Assembly: GCA_958352845.1 (NCBI GenBank)
Contig: CATWQC010000008.1
Coordinates: 1 to 64,000 of the forward strand
Direction of reading: 5' to 3'
DNA: 64,000 bases
Source of the DNA: an uncultured Collinsella sp.
Lineage (GTDB): Bacteria > Actinomycetota > Coriobacteriia > Coriobacteriales > Coriobacteriaceae
The notes under the pieces are model-generated. The model had not been told where the DNA came from. It saw only the letters and a program-made list of their open reading frames with translations, and made no database searches. Below are positions 29,116 to 38,933 of the stretch, in pieces (the stretch's first letter is position 1; each line of letters opens with the position of its first letter). The position numbers and the translations under genes were made by a program.

Positions 29116-29721
29116 CTACCCCGCCTCGCGCATCCAGCGATCGAACGTCCCCACGCACACGCCCAGGCACTTTGCTGCCTGGCTGCGGGTAATATCGCCC
29201 GCCTCATAGCTATCGCGCACCAGCTCAAACTGAGGAGGGCACGGCTTGCGAGGTCGACCGAAACGGACCCCTCGCGCCCGCGCCGCTGCAATTCCCTCCG
29301 CTTGGCGCCGATGGATATTCTCGCGCTCCACCTGCGCCACGTAGCTCAGCAGTTGCAGCACAATATCGGCAATCAGGACGTTGGTCACATCCGGCGCGCC
29401 GCTGGCCCTAGCGCGCGTGTCAAGCAATGGCATGTCCAACACCACAATGGCAACCCCGAGCTCCTTGGTAATGCGTCGCCATTCCTCAAGAATCTCGGAG
29501 TAATTACGGCCAAGTCGGTCGATAGAAAGCACCACCAGTACGTCCCCGTCTCCCAGGACGTGCAGCAGCTCGCGATAACGCGGTCGATCGAAGTCCTTGC
29601 CGCTCGCATGGTCGGCATAAATATTCGCCGAGCCCACGCCATAGGCGCCCAGCGCATCCAGCTGCCGATTAAGGTTCTGATCGCGCGAACTCACCCGCGC
29701 ATAACCGTACACCGTCGCCAT
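29116..29721 (-). CDS. Serine recombinase (resolvase/invertase type)
   Basis: 201 residues, full length for a small serine recombinase. The catalytic domain starts YGYARVSSRDQN (Ser11 is the expected nucleophile), with IDRLGRNY carrying the catalytic Arg residues, a long E-helix (VAQVERENIHRRQAEGI) and a C-terminal HTH_7 domain (ITRSQAAKCLGVCVGTFDRWM). It cuts and rejoins DNA at paired sites. It stands alone: no transposase or clear inverted target sites next to it. ATG at 29721 with GGGGATGAG upstream. Confidence 0.93.
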   Translation of the reverse strand: MATVYGYARVSSRDQNLNRQLDALGAYGVGSANIYADHASGKDFDRPRYRELLHVLGDGDVLVVLSIDRLGRNYSEILEEWRRITKELGVAIVVLDMPLLDTRARASGAPDVTNVLIADIVLQLLSYVAQVERENIHRRQAEGIAAARARGVRFGRPRKPCPPQFELVRDSYEAGDITRSQAAKCLGVCVGTFDRWMREAG

Positions 29722-29741
29722 CTCATCCCCGCTTTCTTGTA

Positions 29742-29781
29742 AACCTGCCAAAAAGGGACAGGTTTATTTTGGTAGGTTTTA
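29742..29781. repeat. 40-nt AACCTGCC...GGTTT repeat, copy 1
   Basis: AACCTGCCAAAA and TTTTGGTAGGTT arms around GGGACAGGTTTA. The copy at 41871-41910 differs by 2 of 40 bases. Confidence 0.8.
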
Positions 29782-29841
29782 CCTCTCAAATAGCAGGTAA
29801 GCGGGCGGCCGAGCAGACGGCAAGGTAGCCACTATTCAAAT

Positions 29842-29873
29842 GCGGAGGGCGGCCCCGAAAGACCGCCCTCCGC
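29842..29873 (-). terminator. Stem-loop after rnr
   Basis: GCGGAGGGCGG pairs perfectly with CCGCCCTCCGC, 26 nt after the rnr stop. No U-tract, so a strong hairpin rather than a classical terminator. Confidence 0.6.
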
Positions 29874-29898
29874 TCTCTCGCCACGAGTCGGGATTTAG

Positions 29899-32034
29899 CT
29901 AATGGATAAGCTTAAAGTCCAAGTGCCCACGCGTGGTATTGACGCGCGAGACCTCGATAATCACGCGCTGCCCCAGCTCGTAACGGGTGCCCGTGTCGGC
30001 ACCTGTGAGCGTTAGCGCGTCCTCGTCGAACTCGAACCACTCGTTGCCCAGGCTCTTAATTGAAACCAGGCCCTCGACCTGCGTTAGGTCCAAGCGCACA
30101 AAGAGGCCCATGCTGCTAACCCACGAGACGGTTCCGGCATAGCGCTCGCCCAGACGGTCCTCATAGTACTGGGCAATCTTGATCTTTTGCGTCGCATGGC
30201 TGGCGGCATCTGCCGCGCGCTCGGCATCGCTGCATGCGCGGCAGATCTGCGGCAGAATGCGCGGCAGCGACTCGCGCCCCTTGCCGATCAGCCGCGGCGT
30301 ACGGACCAAGGCGTCCTTGCCGCCGAGCTGCTCATAGGCCAACTGCAGTTTGAGCACGCGGTGCACCACCAGATCGGGGTAGCGACGGATGGGACTCGTA
30401 AAGTGACAGTAGCACGGCGCGGCGAGCGCAAAGTGGCCCTCGTTGCGCGGCTTGTACAGCGCGCGCTGCATGCTGCGCAGAAGCAGCGTGTTAACGAGCG
30501 GTGCGTTGGCCGTACCGGCGGCAGCATCAACTGCAGCCTGCAGCTCATCGGGGCTCCCCAGGGCAATACCGGCAGCACGGCGATCATCGATGATGCCTAG
30601 CTGCGCCAGCGCAACGGCGGCACCGTGCAGACTATCGGGGCTCGGATCCTCATGCACGCGATAGCAGGCCTCGATATCACGGTCTGCCAGCCACTCTGCA
30701 ACGCACTCGTTGGCGAGCAGCATGGCCTCCTCGATAAGCGACGTGGCACACGAACGCTCACGCGCCACAATCTGCACGGGTACTCCGTCCTCATCCAACA
30801 GAGCACGAATCTCGGCCGTGTCAAAATCGACTGAACCGCGGGCGCGACGGATACGACGGCGAAGTTCGGCGAGTTCGTTAGCGGCGACAAGGAAATCGCC
30901 GAGGTCGACGTTGTAGCCGCGGGCGGCCTCCTCGCACGCAAGACCGCGCTCAAGCGCTTCCTCGCGCGAGGCCTCAGCAGCCTCAACGTCCTCAGCGGCG
31001 CCTTCCAGCACCGAATACTCAACCGCGCCGGCACGCACCAGTAGCGCCTCGGCGCCGTCATAGTCCATACGCACACGCGAGCGAATCACGCTGGGGTACG
31101 GATCGTAATGCCGCACGCGACCCCGCTCATCGAGCTCGATATCGACGGTAAACGCAAGACGGTCCTCGTCAGGGCGAAGCGAGCACAGGTCACAGGACAG
31201 GCGTTCGGGCAGCATGGGAAGCACGCGATCGGCCAGATACACCGATGTCGTACGATGGCGAGCCTCAAGATCGATATGCCCGTCCCAAGCCACATAGTGT
31301 GAAACGTCGGCGATATGCACACCCAGCTTGTAGCCACCCTCGGGCGTGCGCTCCAGCGAAATGGCATCGTCAAAGTCGCGCGCGTCGACCGGGTCGATCG
31401 TGATGACAAAGCGGTCGCGCAGATCGCGGCGGAGCGGGTCCTTAAGCGCCGCGGACACATCGAGCGAAAGCCCCTCGGCCTCGTCTAGCGCGGTCTCGGG
31501 ATAGCTATCGGTATAGCCGTAACGCGCCATCACATATTGAACGCCCAAATCGGGCGCGTCATCTCCGCCAATGCGGCGTTCGATCGTCACGGTGCCCGAT
31601 TCCAGGCGCGTCGGGTAGGTCAAAATGCGCGCGACAACGGCATCACCCGGGTGGACACCCAGACGATCCGCCGAGGTATCCTCGGGCAAAATGAAGAAGT
31701 CGGCCTTCAAGCGCGAATCGAGCGGCTCGATCACACCGAGCGGACCGGCGGTCTGGTACGTACCCACCACGCTTATGGCTGCGCGCTCAACTACGCCCTC
31801 GATCACGGCGCGACGCTCGCCATGCGGGCTATTCTTAATGCTCACGGCAACGGTATCGCCGTCCATGATCTCACGCTTGCCGCGACCCATGACCTTGTAG
31901 TCGCCATTCTCGGTTATGACATAGGCACTGTGCTCATGGAGCTGCACGCGCCCGGTCAGGCTCGGACGGCGTTCGCTGCGCACCGGCCCGCGCTTATTGC
32001 GAGCTCCACGCTTATGCTTGTTATTGCGTCCCAT
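29899..32034 (-). CDS. rnr: Ribonuclease R
   Basis: 711 residues, 3'-5' exoribonuclease of the RNB family. Order: basic N-terminus (NKHKRGARNKRGP), cold-shock-type OB folds (about 25-170), RNB catalytic core with DPVDARDFDDAI (metal-binding Asp residues), HIADVSHYV and the SPIRRYPDLVVHR motif, and a C-terminal S1 domain (about 630-705). Degrades structured RNA; RNase R also helps the tmRNA/SmpB pathway. ATG at 32034 with AGGAGG upstream. Confidence 0.95.
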   Translation of the reverse strand: MGRNNKHKRGARNKRGPVRSERRPSLTGRVQLHEHSAYVITENGDYKVMGRGKREIMDGDTVAVSIKNSPHGERRAVIEGVVERAAISVVGTYQTAGPLGVIEPLDSRLKADFFILPEDTSADRLGVHPGDAVVARILTYPTRLESGTVTIERRIGGDDAPDLGVQYVMARYGYTDSYPETALDEAEGLSLDVSAALKDPLRRDLRDRFVITIDPVDARDFDDAISLERTPEGGYKLGVHIADVSHYVAWDGHIDLEARHRTTSVYLADRVLPMLPERLSCDLCSLRPDEDRLAFTVDIELDERGRVRHYDPYPSVIRSRVRMDYDGAEALLVRAGAVEYSVLEGAAEDVEAAEASREEALERGLACEEAARGYNVDLGDFLVAANELAELRRRIRRARGSVDFDTAEIRALLDEDGVPVQIVARERSCATSLIEEAMLLANECVAEWLADRDIEACYRVHEDPSPDSLHGAAVALAQLGIIDDRRAAGIALGSPDELQAAVDAAAGTANAPLVNTLLLRSMQRALYKPRNEGHFALAAPCYCHFTSPIRRYPDLVVHRVLKLQLAYEQLGGKDALVRTPRLIGKGRESLPRILPQICRACSDAERAADAASHATQKIKIAQYYEDRLGERYAGTVSWVSSMGLFVRLDLTQVEGLVSIKSLGNEWFEFDEDALTLTGADTGTRYELGQRVIIEVSRVNTTRGHLDFKLIH

Positions 32035-32111
32035 GGCGCCTCCTAACTATCGATTGCGAACTCCAAAGAGTCTACCCAAATGATTCGCTTTCCTGCCGTC
32101 CCCTAGGGATC

Positions 32112-32145
32112 AAAAAACGGGCCGCCCCATAAGAGACGACCCGTT
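32112..32145 (-). terminator. Terminator of the ftsE-ftsX operon
   Basis: AACGGG...CCCGTT outer arms with an inner pair, then TTTTT on the minus strand. Confidence 0.85.
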
Positions 32146-32169
32146 GGAAGGGATGAGTTCCAGGCGTGC

Positions 32170-33090
32170 CTACACGCGCAGGTAGCGGCGCATGGCGATG
32201 GCAGAACCAAAGAGACCGATAATCACACCGACCAGAATCAGCGCAGCATAGGTCACCAGGTAGTACTGCATCGGCAGGGCAAACGACATCCAGCCGATGC
32301 TCTCCTGCAGACGCGGAATCATCAAATTGCGCAGCAGCTCCAGAACGCCGATGGAAAGCAGCGAGCCCAAAATGGCCTGCAGCACGCCCTCGGTGATAAA
32401 CGGGCCGCGAATGAAGCCGTTGCTGGCGCCGACCAGACGCATAATCGCAATCTCACGACGACGCGCCGTGATGGACAGGCGAATCGTGTTGTTGATGAAG
32501 ATGAATGCGATAAAGGTCAGAAGGCCAACGAGCACCACGGCGGCGATGCGGATGTAGTTGGTCACCTGGAACAGGCGGCTCACTTCCTCCTGGCCGTACA
32601 GCACGCTCGCGTTGACGTCGCCGTCATCCGCGATCTTCTGGAAATCGGCATTCTTCTTGAGCTTCTCTGCCGTGCTTTCGACCTTGGACGGATCGTCCAT
32701 CTCAATTGCAAACGAAGCCGGCAGCGGGTTCTGGCCATCGAGCGCGCTCATGGTGGCGTCGGCGTTGCCCGACATCTTGCTCGTATACTCGGCCAGCGCA
32801 TCGTCCTTGTCCTTATAGGTCACGGACTTGACGTTATTCCACGTCTTAAGCTCGGCCTCAAAAGCCTGAACATCGGCCTGATCGGCGTCATCACTAATGA
32901 ACGCGTTGATGACAACCTGATCCTCGACGGTGCCGATCACGGAGTTCAGCATCGCGGAGCCCATGATAAACAGGCCGATGATAAACAGCGAAAGGAAGAT
33001 CGTGATGACGGCGCCGAGCGAGGTAGTCCAGTTACGGAAGAAGTGGCTGATTGCCTCTTTGAAGGAGTAGCCAACGTTAGTTGGTGCCAT
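32170..33090 (-). CDS. ftsX: Cell division protein FtsX
   Basis: 306 residues, the ABC-type membrane subunit of FtsEX, which controls peptidoglycan hydrolases at the septum. Topology: helix 1 at about 22-45, an extracellular domain (about 50-170, VEDQVVINAFISDDADQADV), then three helices (AAVVLVGLLTFIAFIFIN, and two near the C-terminus). NTIRLSITARRREIAIMRLVGAS is the FtsE-contacting region. ATG at 33090 with GGGGAGG upstream; it overlaps the end of ftsE by 14 nt. Confidence 0.95.
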   Translation of the reverse strand: MAPTNVGYSFKEAISHFFRNWTTSLGAVITIFLSLFIIGLFIMGSAMLNSVIGTVEDQVVINAFISDDADQADVQAFEAELKTWNNVKSVTYKDKDDALAEYTSKMSGNADATMSALDGQNPLPASFAIEMDDPSKVESTAEKLKKNADFQKIADDGDVNASVLYGQEEVSRLFQVTNYIRIAAVVLVGLLTFIAFIFINNTIRLSITARRREIAIMRLVGASNGFIRGPFITEGVLQAILGSLLSIGVLELLRNLMIPRLQESIGWMSFALPMQYYLVTYAALILVGVIIGLFGSAIAMRRYLRV

Positions 33091-34297
33091 AGTTGCCGTA
33101 ACCTCCCCTCTCCTGGTCGCGGATAACGTGGCCGCCCTCGAGGGCGATCACGCGACGGTGCATGCTATCGACCATCTCGCGGTCGTGCGTGGCGACGATC
33201 ACGGTGGTGCCGGTGCGGTTAATACGCTCGAGCAGCTTCATGATTCCCAGCGAGATCGCCGGGTCGAGGTTGCCCGTCGGCTCGTCGCAGATCAGCAGCG
33301 GCGGACGGTTGACCATAGCGCGGGCGACGGCAACGCGCTGCTGCTCGCCACCGGAAAGCTGGTCGGGCAGCGAGTCCATCTGATCGGCCAGGCCGACCAG
33401 ACGCAGCACCTCGGGCACCTGGCTGCGAATGACGCCCTTGGGCTTGCCGATGCACTGCAGGGCAAACGCCACGTTTTCGTAGGCGGTCTTTTGCGGCAGA
33501 AGCTTAAAGTCCTGGAACACGGCGCCAATCTGGCGGCGCAGGAACGGAACCTTGCGGTTCTTGATCTTCATGAGGTCCTGACCGGCAACCAGGATGCGGC
33601 CGCTCGTCGGCTTGACGTCGCGGTTGAGCGTCGACAGCAGCGTGGTCTTACCCGAGCCGGAGTGACCGACCAGGAAGACGAACTCGCCAGGATAGATCTC
33701 GATGTTGATGTCGTCGAGTGCGGGCTTGTTGGGCTGTGCCGGATAGATCTTGGTGACATGCTCCATAAGGATGACGGGCTCGACACCGGCCTGCTTGGCC
33801 ATCTTCTTGCGGCTGGCCTGCGGATCGATGGGCGCAAACACCGACGTAAAATCGGGGTTGTTGAGCGCGTTATCGAGGCTTGCGACCTCGGCGGCCTGAT
33901 CGCTCTCGACCACCGGGGCAGCAGGCTGCGTGGGGTCGGGAATAGCGGCAAAGAGACCGGACTGCGCAGGCTGAGGAGCCGGCGTCGCAGGGGCCATGGG
34001 GTCGGGAATGCCGGCCATGGTAGGCTGCGGCGTGGCGGCGCCAGCCTGAGGCTGCTCCACGCGAGCGGTCACGGGCTGAACGGGCTCAAAACCCGCCGTG
34101 CCGGAAAGCGCGACATCGCTGGTGGGATTGTAGGCAAAGGGATCGGATGCCGGCTGTGCCTGATCTGCCGGCTGAGCGGGGGCCTGAGCAACAGGCTGGC
34201 CCTCTGAATCCGGAGTGGCGAAACGACTGCCCTGGACGCCTGCCTGCGTCTTGGGGGCATCATCGCCCGCACCGGAGGTACGGAAGTGGTTACCCAC
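33077..34297 (-). CDS. ftsE: Cell division ATPase FtsE with long N-terminal extension
   Basis: 406 residues; the usual FtsE is about 225. The ATPase begins near residue 175 and has Walker A GHSGSGKTT (211-219), signature LSGGEQQR, Walker B LLICDEPTGNLD and the H-loop VATHDRE. Residues 1-172 are a low-complexity Pro/Ala/Gln-rich segment without predicted fold. GTG start at 34297 with AAGGAG upstream; no equally good internal start is apparent at the ATPase border. It is the first gene of ftsEX, translationally coupled to ftsX. Confidence 0.94.
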   Translation of the reverse strand: MGNHFRTSGAGDDAPKTQAGVQGSRFATPDSEGQPVAQAPAQPADQAQPASDPFAYNPTSDVALSGTAGFEPVQPVTARVEQPQAGAATPQPTMAGIPDPMAPATPAPQPAQSGLFAAIPDPTQPAAPVVESDQAAEVASLDNALNNPDFTSVFAPIDPQASRKKMAKQAGVEPVILMEHVTKIYPAQPNKPALDDINIEIYPGEFVFLVGHSGSGKTTLLSTLNRDVKPTSGRILVAGQDLMKIKNRKVPFLRRQIGAVFQDFKLLPQKTAYENVAFALQCIGKPKGVIRSQVPEVLRLVGLADQMDSLPDQLSGGEQQRVAVARAMVNRPPLLICDEPTGNLDPAISLGIMKLLERINRTGTTVIVATHDREMVDSMHRRVIALEGGHVIRDQERGGYGNYGTN

Positions 34298-34400
34298 TGG
34301 TGCTCCTTATCGTCGTGCGTTTAAACTACATGAGCGCTTAATATTTTAGCAGCATTAGCTTTGCTGCACATAAGAAGCATGGCCGTGTTTGGGTCCCTCC

Positions 34401-34523
34401 GGCCGGACACAGGGTTGCTTTCCAAATCGTCCTCGGACATGTCGGAGCCTCCGCTGCGCACTACGTGCGGCGGGGGCTCCTCCGTCCTGCGGAAAGATTT
34501 GGAAAGCAACCCTGTGTCCGGCC
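34401..34523. repeat. 123-nt near-perfect palindrome
   Basis: 28-nt perfect arms: GGCCGGACACAGGG... (34401-34428) and the complement ending CCCTGTGTCCGGCC (34496-34523). The centre has a second stem (GAGCC/GGCTC and GCGCAC/GTGC). It lies between the ftsE start and the transketolase terminator. Non-coding; resembles a MITE or large REP-type hairpin. Confidence 0.85.
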
Positions 34524-34664
34524 TGCGGCCACTAGGGGGCCGACGCACCAGCTTGAGATGCCGTGCACACAAAGTTGGGAGGGTCTGAATTGCACTTTGC
34601 TGGTCTGGGCCCGTTTCCCGGAGAAAGCCCTTACTTGGTGCGGGCCTAATTTGTTTGTTGCCGA

Positions 34665-34702
34665 CAAAAAACAGGGGCGTCCTCTTTGAGGACGCCCCTG
34701 TT
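34665..34702 (-). terminator. Terminator of the transketolase operon
   Basis: Perfect 15-bp stem AACAGGGGCGTCCTC/GAGGACGCCCCTGTT with TTTTTT on the minus strand. Confidence 0.93.
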
Positions 34703-34748
34703 ATGGATTGCATACGGTTGCTGAAGCGATACTTTGCCTCGTCTTGTC

Positions 34749-35690
34749 CTAGGCCAAGAACTCCTTGGTGGTCGCCATGATGTTGGCGGCGTCCAGGCCG
34801 TACTTGTGCAGGAGCTCGGCGCCCGGGCCGGACTCACCGAAGGTGTCGTTGACGCCGATCTTCTTGAGCGGCGTCGGGCACTGCTCACACAGGACGTCGG
34901 CAACGGCGCTGCCCAGGCCACCGATCACAGAGTGCTCCTCGACGGTCACGACGTGGCCGGTCTTGGTGGCGCTCTTGACGATCAGGTCGGCGTCGATGGG
35001 CTTGATGGTGTGCATGTTGATGACCTCGGCATCGATGCCCTCGGCAGCAAGCTGCTCGGCGGCCTCGAGAGCCTCGCCGACCATCAGGCCGCAGGCGATG
35101 ATGGTCACATCGGCGCCCTCGCGCATGACAATGCCCTTACCCAACTCGAACTTGTAGGTCTCGGGGTCGTTGATAACCGGCGAGGCCAAACGGGCGAAGC
35201 GCATGTACACCGGACCGTCGCACTCGTAGGCGGCGCGCGTCACGGCACGGGCCTCGACGTCGTCGGCAGGAACGATCACGGTCATGCCGGGGATGACGCG
35301 CATGAGGGCGATATCCTCGCAGCACTGGTGCGTGGCGCCATCCTCGCCCACCGAGATACCGGCGTGCGTGGCACCGATCTTAACGTTGAGGTGCGGGTAG
35401 CCGATGGAGTTACGAACTTGCTCAAAGGCGCGACCGGCAGCGAACATGGCAAAGGTGCTCGCGAAGGCAACACGACCGGTGGTCGCGATACCGGCGGCGA
35501 CGCCCATCAAGTTGCTCTCGGCGATACCCACGTCGAAGAAACGATCGGGGCAGGCGGCCTTAAACTTACCGGTCTGTGTGGCGGCGGCCAGGTCGGCGTC
35601 GAGGACCACAAAGTCATCGTGCTCGTTGGCGAGCTCGACGAGGGCCTCGCCGTAGCTTACACGCGTGGCGATTTTCTTGACGTCTGCCAT
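34749..35690 (-). CDS. Transketolase, C-terminal subunit
   Basis: 313 residues, equal to the Pyr and C-terminal domains of transketolase. Seen: VLDADLAAATQT, the FDVGIAE cofactor-contacting Glu, TFAMFAAGRAFEQVRNSIGY, and HAGISVGEDGATHQ. It works with the N-terminal subunit encoded just upstream to move two-carbon ketol units in the pentose phosphate pathway with thiamine diphosphate. ATG at 35690 lies 1 nt after the stop of the partner gene, so the two are strictly coupled. Confidence 0.95.
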   Translation of the reverse strand: MADVKKIATRVSYGEALVELANEHDDFVVLDADLAAATQTGKFKAACPDRFFDVGIAESNLMGVAAGIATTGRVAFASTFAMFAAGRAFEQVRNSIGYPHLNVKIGATHAGISVGEDGATHQCCEDIALMRVIPGMTVIVPADDVEARAVTRAAYECDGPVYMRFARLASPVINDPETYKFELGKGIVMREGADVTIIACGLMVGEALEAAEQLAAEGIDAEVINMHTIKPIDADLIVKSATKTGHVVTVEEHSVIGGLGSAVADVLCEQCPTPLKKIGVNDTFGESGPGAELLHKYGLDAANIMATTKEFLA

Positions 35691-35691
35691 C

Positions 35692-36522
35692 CTAGAGCTC
35701 CTCTCCGGCGGCCGTGAGCTCTGCCATGGCCTGCTCAAACTGTTCATCGTTGGGGGCCTTGCCGTGCCAACCCACCTGGTTCTCCATAAAGGAAACGCCC
35801 TTGCCCTTCATGGTCTCGGCGATAATGGCGGTCGGCTGGCCCTTAGTAGCGCGAGCCTCGGCAAAGGCGGCGCGGATCTGATCGAAATCGTTGCCGTCGG
35901 CGAGCTCCACCACGTGGAACTTAAAGGCGCGGAACTTGTCGGCGAGCGGCATGGGGTCGTTGACCTCCTCGACGGGACCGTCGATCTGCAGGCCGTTGTG
36001 GTCGACGATCACGCAGAGGTTATCGAGCTGCTGGTTGCCGGCAAACATGGCTGCCTCCCAGACCTGGCCCTCCTCGCTCTCGCCATCGCCCAACAGGGCG
36101 TAGGTGCGATAGTCGTCGCCCCAGTGCTTGGCGGCAACGGCCATACCCACGGCGGCGGAGATGCCCTGGCCGAGCGAACCGGTGGACATGTCGACACCCG
36201 GGGTGTCGTTCATGTTGGGATGGCCCTGCAGGTGGCTGCCGATGTGGCGCAGCGTCTCGAGATCCTCCTTGGGGAAGAACCCGCGCTCGGCGAGCACGGC
36301 GTACAGGCCAGGCGCGCAGTGGCCCTTGGAAAGCACGAAGCGATCGCGGTCGGCCTTGCGGGGGTCGGCCGGGTCGACGTTCATTTCCTCAAAGTACAGA
36401 TAGGTCATGATGTCGGCAGCGCCGAGCGAACCGCCCGGATGGCCGGACTTGGCAGCGTGCACGCCGGTGACGATGCCCTTCCTTACCTCGTTGGCAACCT
36501 TTTTGAGCTCTTCGTCGCTCAT
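35692..36522 (-). CDS. Transketolase, N-terminal subunit
   Basis: 276 residues holding the thiamine-diphosphate PP domain: SGHPGGSLGAADI, DRFVLSKGHCAPGLYA, GSLGQGISAAVGMA and the Mg/TDP motif GDGESEEGQVWEAA...N in LLGDGESEEG through IVDHNGLQIDG. Split transketolases are common in Firmicutes, Archaea and Coriobacteriia. ATG at 36522 with AAAGGAAGG upstream. First gene of the two-gene operon. Confidence 0.95.
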   Translation of the reverse strand: MSDEELKKVANEVRKGIVTGVHAAKSGHPGGSLGAADIMTYLYFEEMNVDPADPRKADRDRFVLSKGHCAPGLYAVLAERGFFPKEDLETLRHIGSHLQGHPNMNDTPGVDMSTGSLGQGISAAVGMAVAAKHWGDDYRTYALLGDGESEEGQVWEAAMFAGNQQLDNLCVIVDHNGLQIDGPVEEVNDPMPLADKFRAFKFHVVELADGNDFDQIRAAFAEARATKGQPTAIIAETMKGKGVSFMENQVGWHGKAPNDEQFEQAMAELTAAGEEL

Positions 36523-36729
36523 TGTGCCTTCCTTTCATCCTCTTTAGACAAGATGCGCACGGCACAGAAGGTCGTCCCAACCCAGCCGCGATGCACGTAC
36601 GTCATTCATTATGCTGGAAACTGGAAGCTTTACCAGAGTATTTATCATTATTTGAACAATTGAGCAGGCAGAACCGCTGATGAAACGGTTTATCAATGTG
36701 AACGTCTTTTGGATGGAACGCAGTCGGCC

Positions 36730-37620
36730 CTACGCGTTAATGTCCTTGAAGCCCTCGCCGAAGGTCTCTGTAACGTCGGCCACGGTCACGATGGCACGCG
36801 GGTCGCGCTCGCGCACGATCGTCTTGAGCGTATTGAGCTCGCGACGGCTCACGATGACCATGATCACCGGTTTCTCGGCGCCCGAGTACATACCGGTCGC
36901 CTTAAACTTGGTGCAGCCGCGACCCAGGCCATACATGATGTCGGCCGCGATATCGGGAAACTTGTCCGAGATGATGAGCACCATACGGCGCCTGTTGCCA
37001 CCGTCGACCACGGCATCGATCACGTAGCCGCTAATGACCATCGAAAGGCCTGCATATAGCGCGTTTTCGATTGAAAAGACTGGAGCCGACAGCGCGCATA
37101 CGGCAACATCGATCGCCATGACGGTCGAGCCCACGGGCAGTGAGGTATTACGCGAGATGATTTGGCCAATCGTGTCCGAACCGCCGGTGTTGGCGCCGGC
37201 GCGCAACACCATGCCGTAACCGATGCCCGTAATAATGCCGCCCCACATGGCAGGGAGCATCAGGTCCGCATCCGCCAGAGGTGCTACAAACGGGGCGAAC
37301 AGATCGGTAAAGAAGCCCAGCAGCACAAAGCCCGTCGCGGTCTGCACCACGTAGAACATGCCACCCTCGCGCATAACGACCAACAACAGCAAGGCGTTCA
37401 TCACAATCGTCTGAATACCAACGGGAAGCGATAGACCGCGCGATGCGCCGACCGCCTGGATAATGGTGGCAAGGCCCGTAACGCCACCGGCAGCAAGGCC
37501 GTTGGGAATCAAAAACAGGTCGGTCGCAATAGCGGCCAGAGCGCACCCCAACATAATCTGGGGCAGGTCGCGAAAGAAGTTCATCGAAAGAATGCGCTTG
37601 ATGTCCAGACGATATGCCAT
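36730..37620 (-). CDS. YitT-family membrane protein (DUF161/DUF2179)
   Basis: 296 residues. Five to six membrane segments (DUF161 repeats: GLAAGGVTGLATII, and GANTGGSDTIGQIIS) are followed by a cytoplasmic DUF2179 domain (about 215-296, VIMVIVSRRELNTLKTIVRERDPRAIVTVADVTE in pieces). Function unknown; the family is widespread in Gram-positives. ATG at 37620 with GGGAGG upstream. Single gene. Confidence 0.88.
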   Translation of the reverse strand: MAYRLDIKRILSMNFFRDLPQIMLGCALAAIATDLFLIPNGLAAGGVTGLATIIQAVGASRGLSLPVGIQTIVMNALLLLVVMREGGMFYVVQTATGFVLLGFFTDLFAPFVAPLADADLMLPAMWGGIITGIGYGMVLRAGANTGGSDTIGQIISRNTSLPVGSTVMAIDVAVCALSAPVFSIENALYAGLSMVISGYVIDAVVDGGNRRRMVLIISDKFPDIAADIMYGLGRGCTKFKATGMYSGAEKPVIMVIVSRRELNTLKTIVRERDPRAIVTVADVTETFGEGFKDINA

Positions 37621-37700
37621 GCTACCTCCCTCAAAAAAGCGCACCCAAACGGATGCGCTTCGAACAACTTGCTGTATTCGATTCTACCGATTCGCCGAAC

Positions 37701-37722
37701 AAAAACCACCCCTGCGCAGGGT
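37701..37722 (-). terminator. Possible prfB terminator
   Basis: CCCTGCGCAGGG palindrome followed on the minus strand by GTGGTTTTTG. Confidence 0.45.
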
Positions 37723-37785
37723 TTATTCCGGATACAAACCCGTCCAACCGTTGGGCTTAGCATCGGCTTGAAGCCGCCCAATGTT

Positions 37786-38933
37786 TTAGACCTCCGAGCC
37801 TTCTGCATCGGCGTTGCCGGTGGCCCAGCGATGGTAGCCAATAACAAACGGGTCCAGGTCGCCATCGTCAAGAACGGCCTCGACATTGCTGGTTTCCACG
37901 CCCGAGCGCAGATCCTTGACCATCTGGTACGGATAGAGCACGTAGCTGCGAATCTGGTTGCCAAAACCGATCGTGGTCTTGGGTCCGCGAATCTCATCGA
38001 GCGCCTCGGCGCGCTTCTCGAGCTCAATCTCGTACAGGCGAGCCTTGAGGATCTGCATGCACGCGGCCTTGTTCTGGATCTGGCTGCGCTCGTTTTGGCA
38101 GGTAACCACAATGCCGCTGGGGAAATGCGTCACGCGCACGGCGGAGTCGGTGGTGTTGACACCCTGACCGCCCGGGCCGCTCGCGTGGTACACGTCCACG
38201 CGGATGTCATCGGGGCTGATCTCGATGTCGATATCATCGGGTAGCACGGGGATGACCTCGACGCCGGCAAACGTGGTCTGGCGGCGCTTCTTGTCGTCGG
38301 TGGGGCTAATGCGAACCAAGCGGTGGACGCCGGCCTCGGCGCGCAGCATGCCAAAGGCGTCCTTGCCCTCGACAGTAAAGGTCGCGCGGTCGATGCCGAT
38401 GACCTCGGCCGCGGGACAGTCGTTGATGGTGACCTTCCAGCCGCGGCGCTGGCAGTACTTCATGTACATCTTAAAGAGCATGAAGGTCCAGTCCTGGGCC
38501 TCCAGACCACCCTGTCCGGGCTTGATGGTCACAATGGCATCGCCGTGATCGAACTCACCGGTAAACCAGCTCGAAAGCTCAAGCTCATCGATGGCACGGG
38601 CCAGGCGCTCAGCCGTGACTGTAGCCTCCTCGCGAAGGGCGACGGCGTCGGGGTCATCCCCCATCTCCTCGGCAAGCTCCAGCGCGGCGCGGGCATCGGA
38701 AAGCTCGCCGCGCGCGGTGTCCACGGCAGCGATATCTTCCTTGGTACGCGCGATCTCCTCCATGGTGGCACGGGCGGCGTCGGCGTCATCCCAAAAGCCA
38801 GGGGCAACACTTTTGGCCTCGAGCTCGGTCACACGGGTACGCTTCTCGTCCAGGTGGAGATACGACTCGACCTCGCCGAGCCGGTCCACGAACGCGTCCA
38901 GCTCGGCGGGCGTTATCTCTAAAGCCTCAGCCA

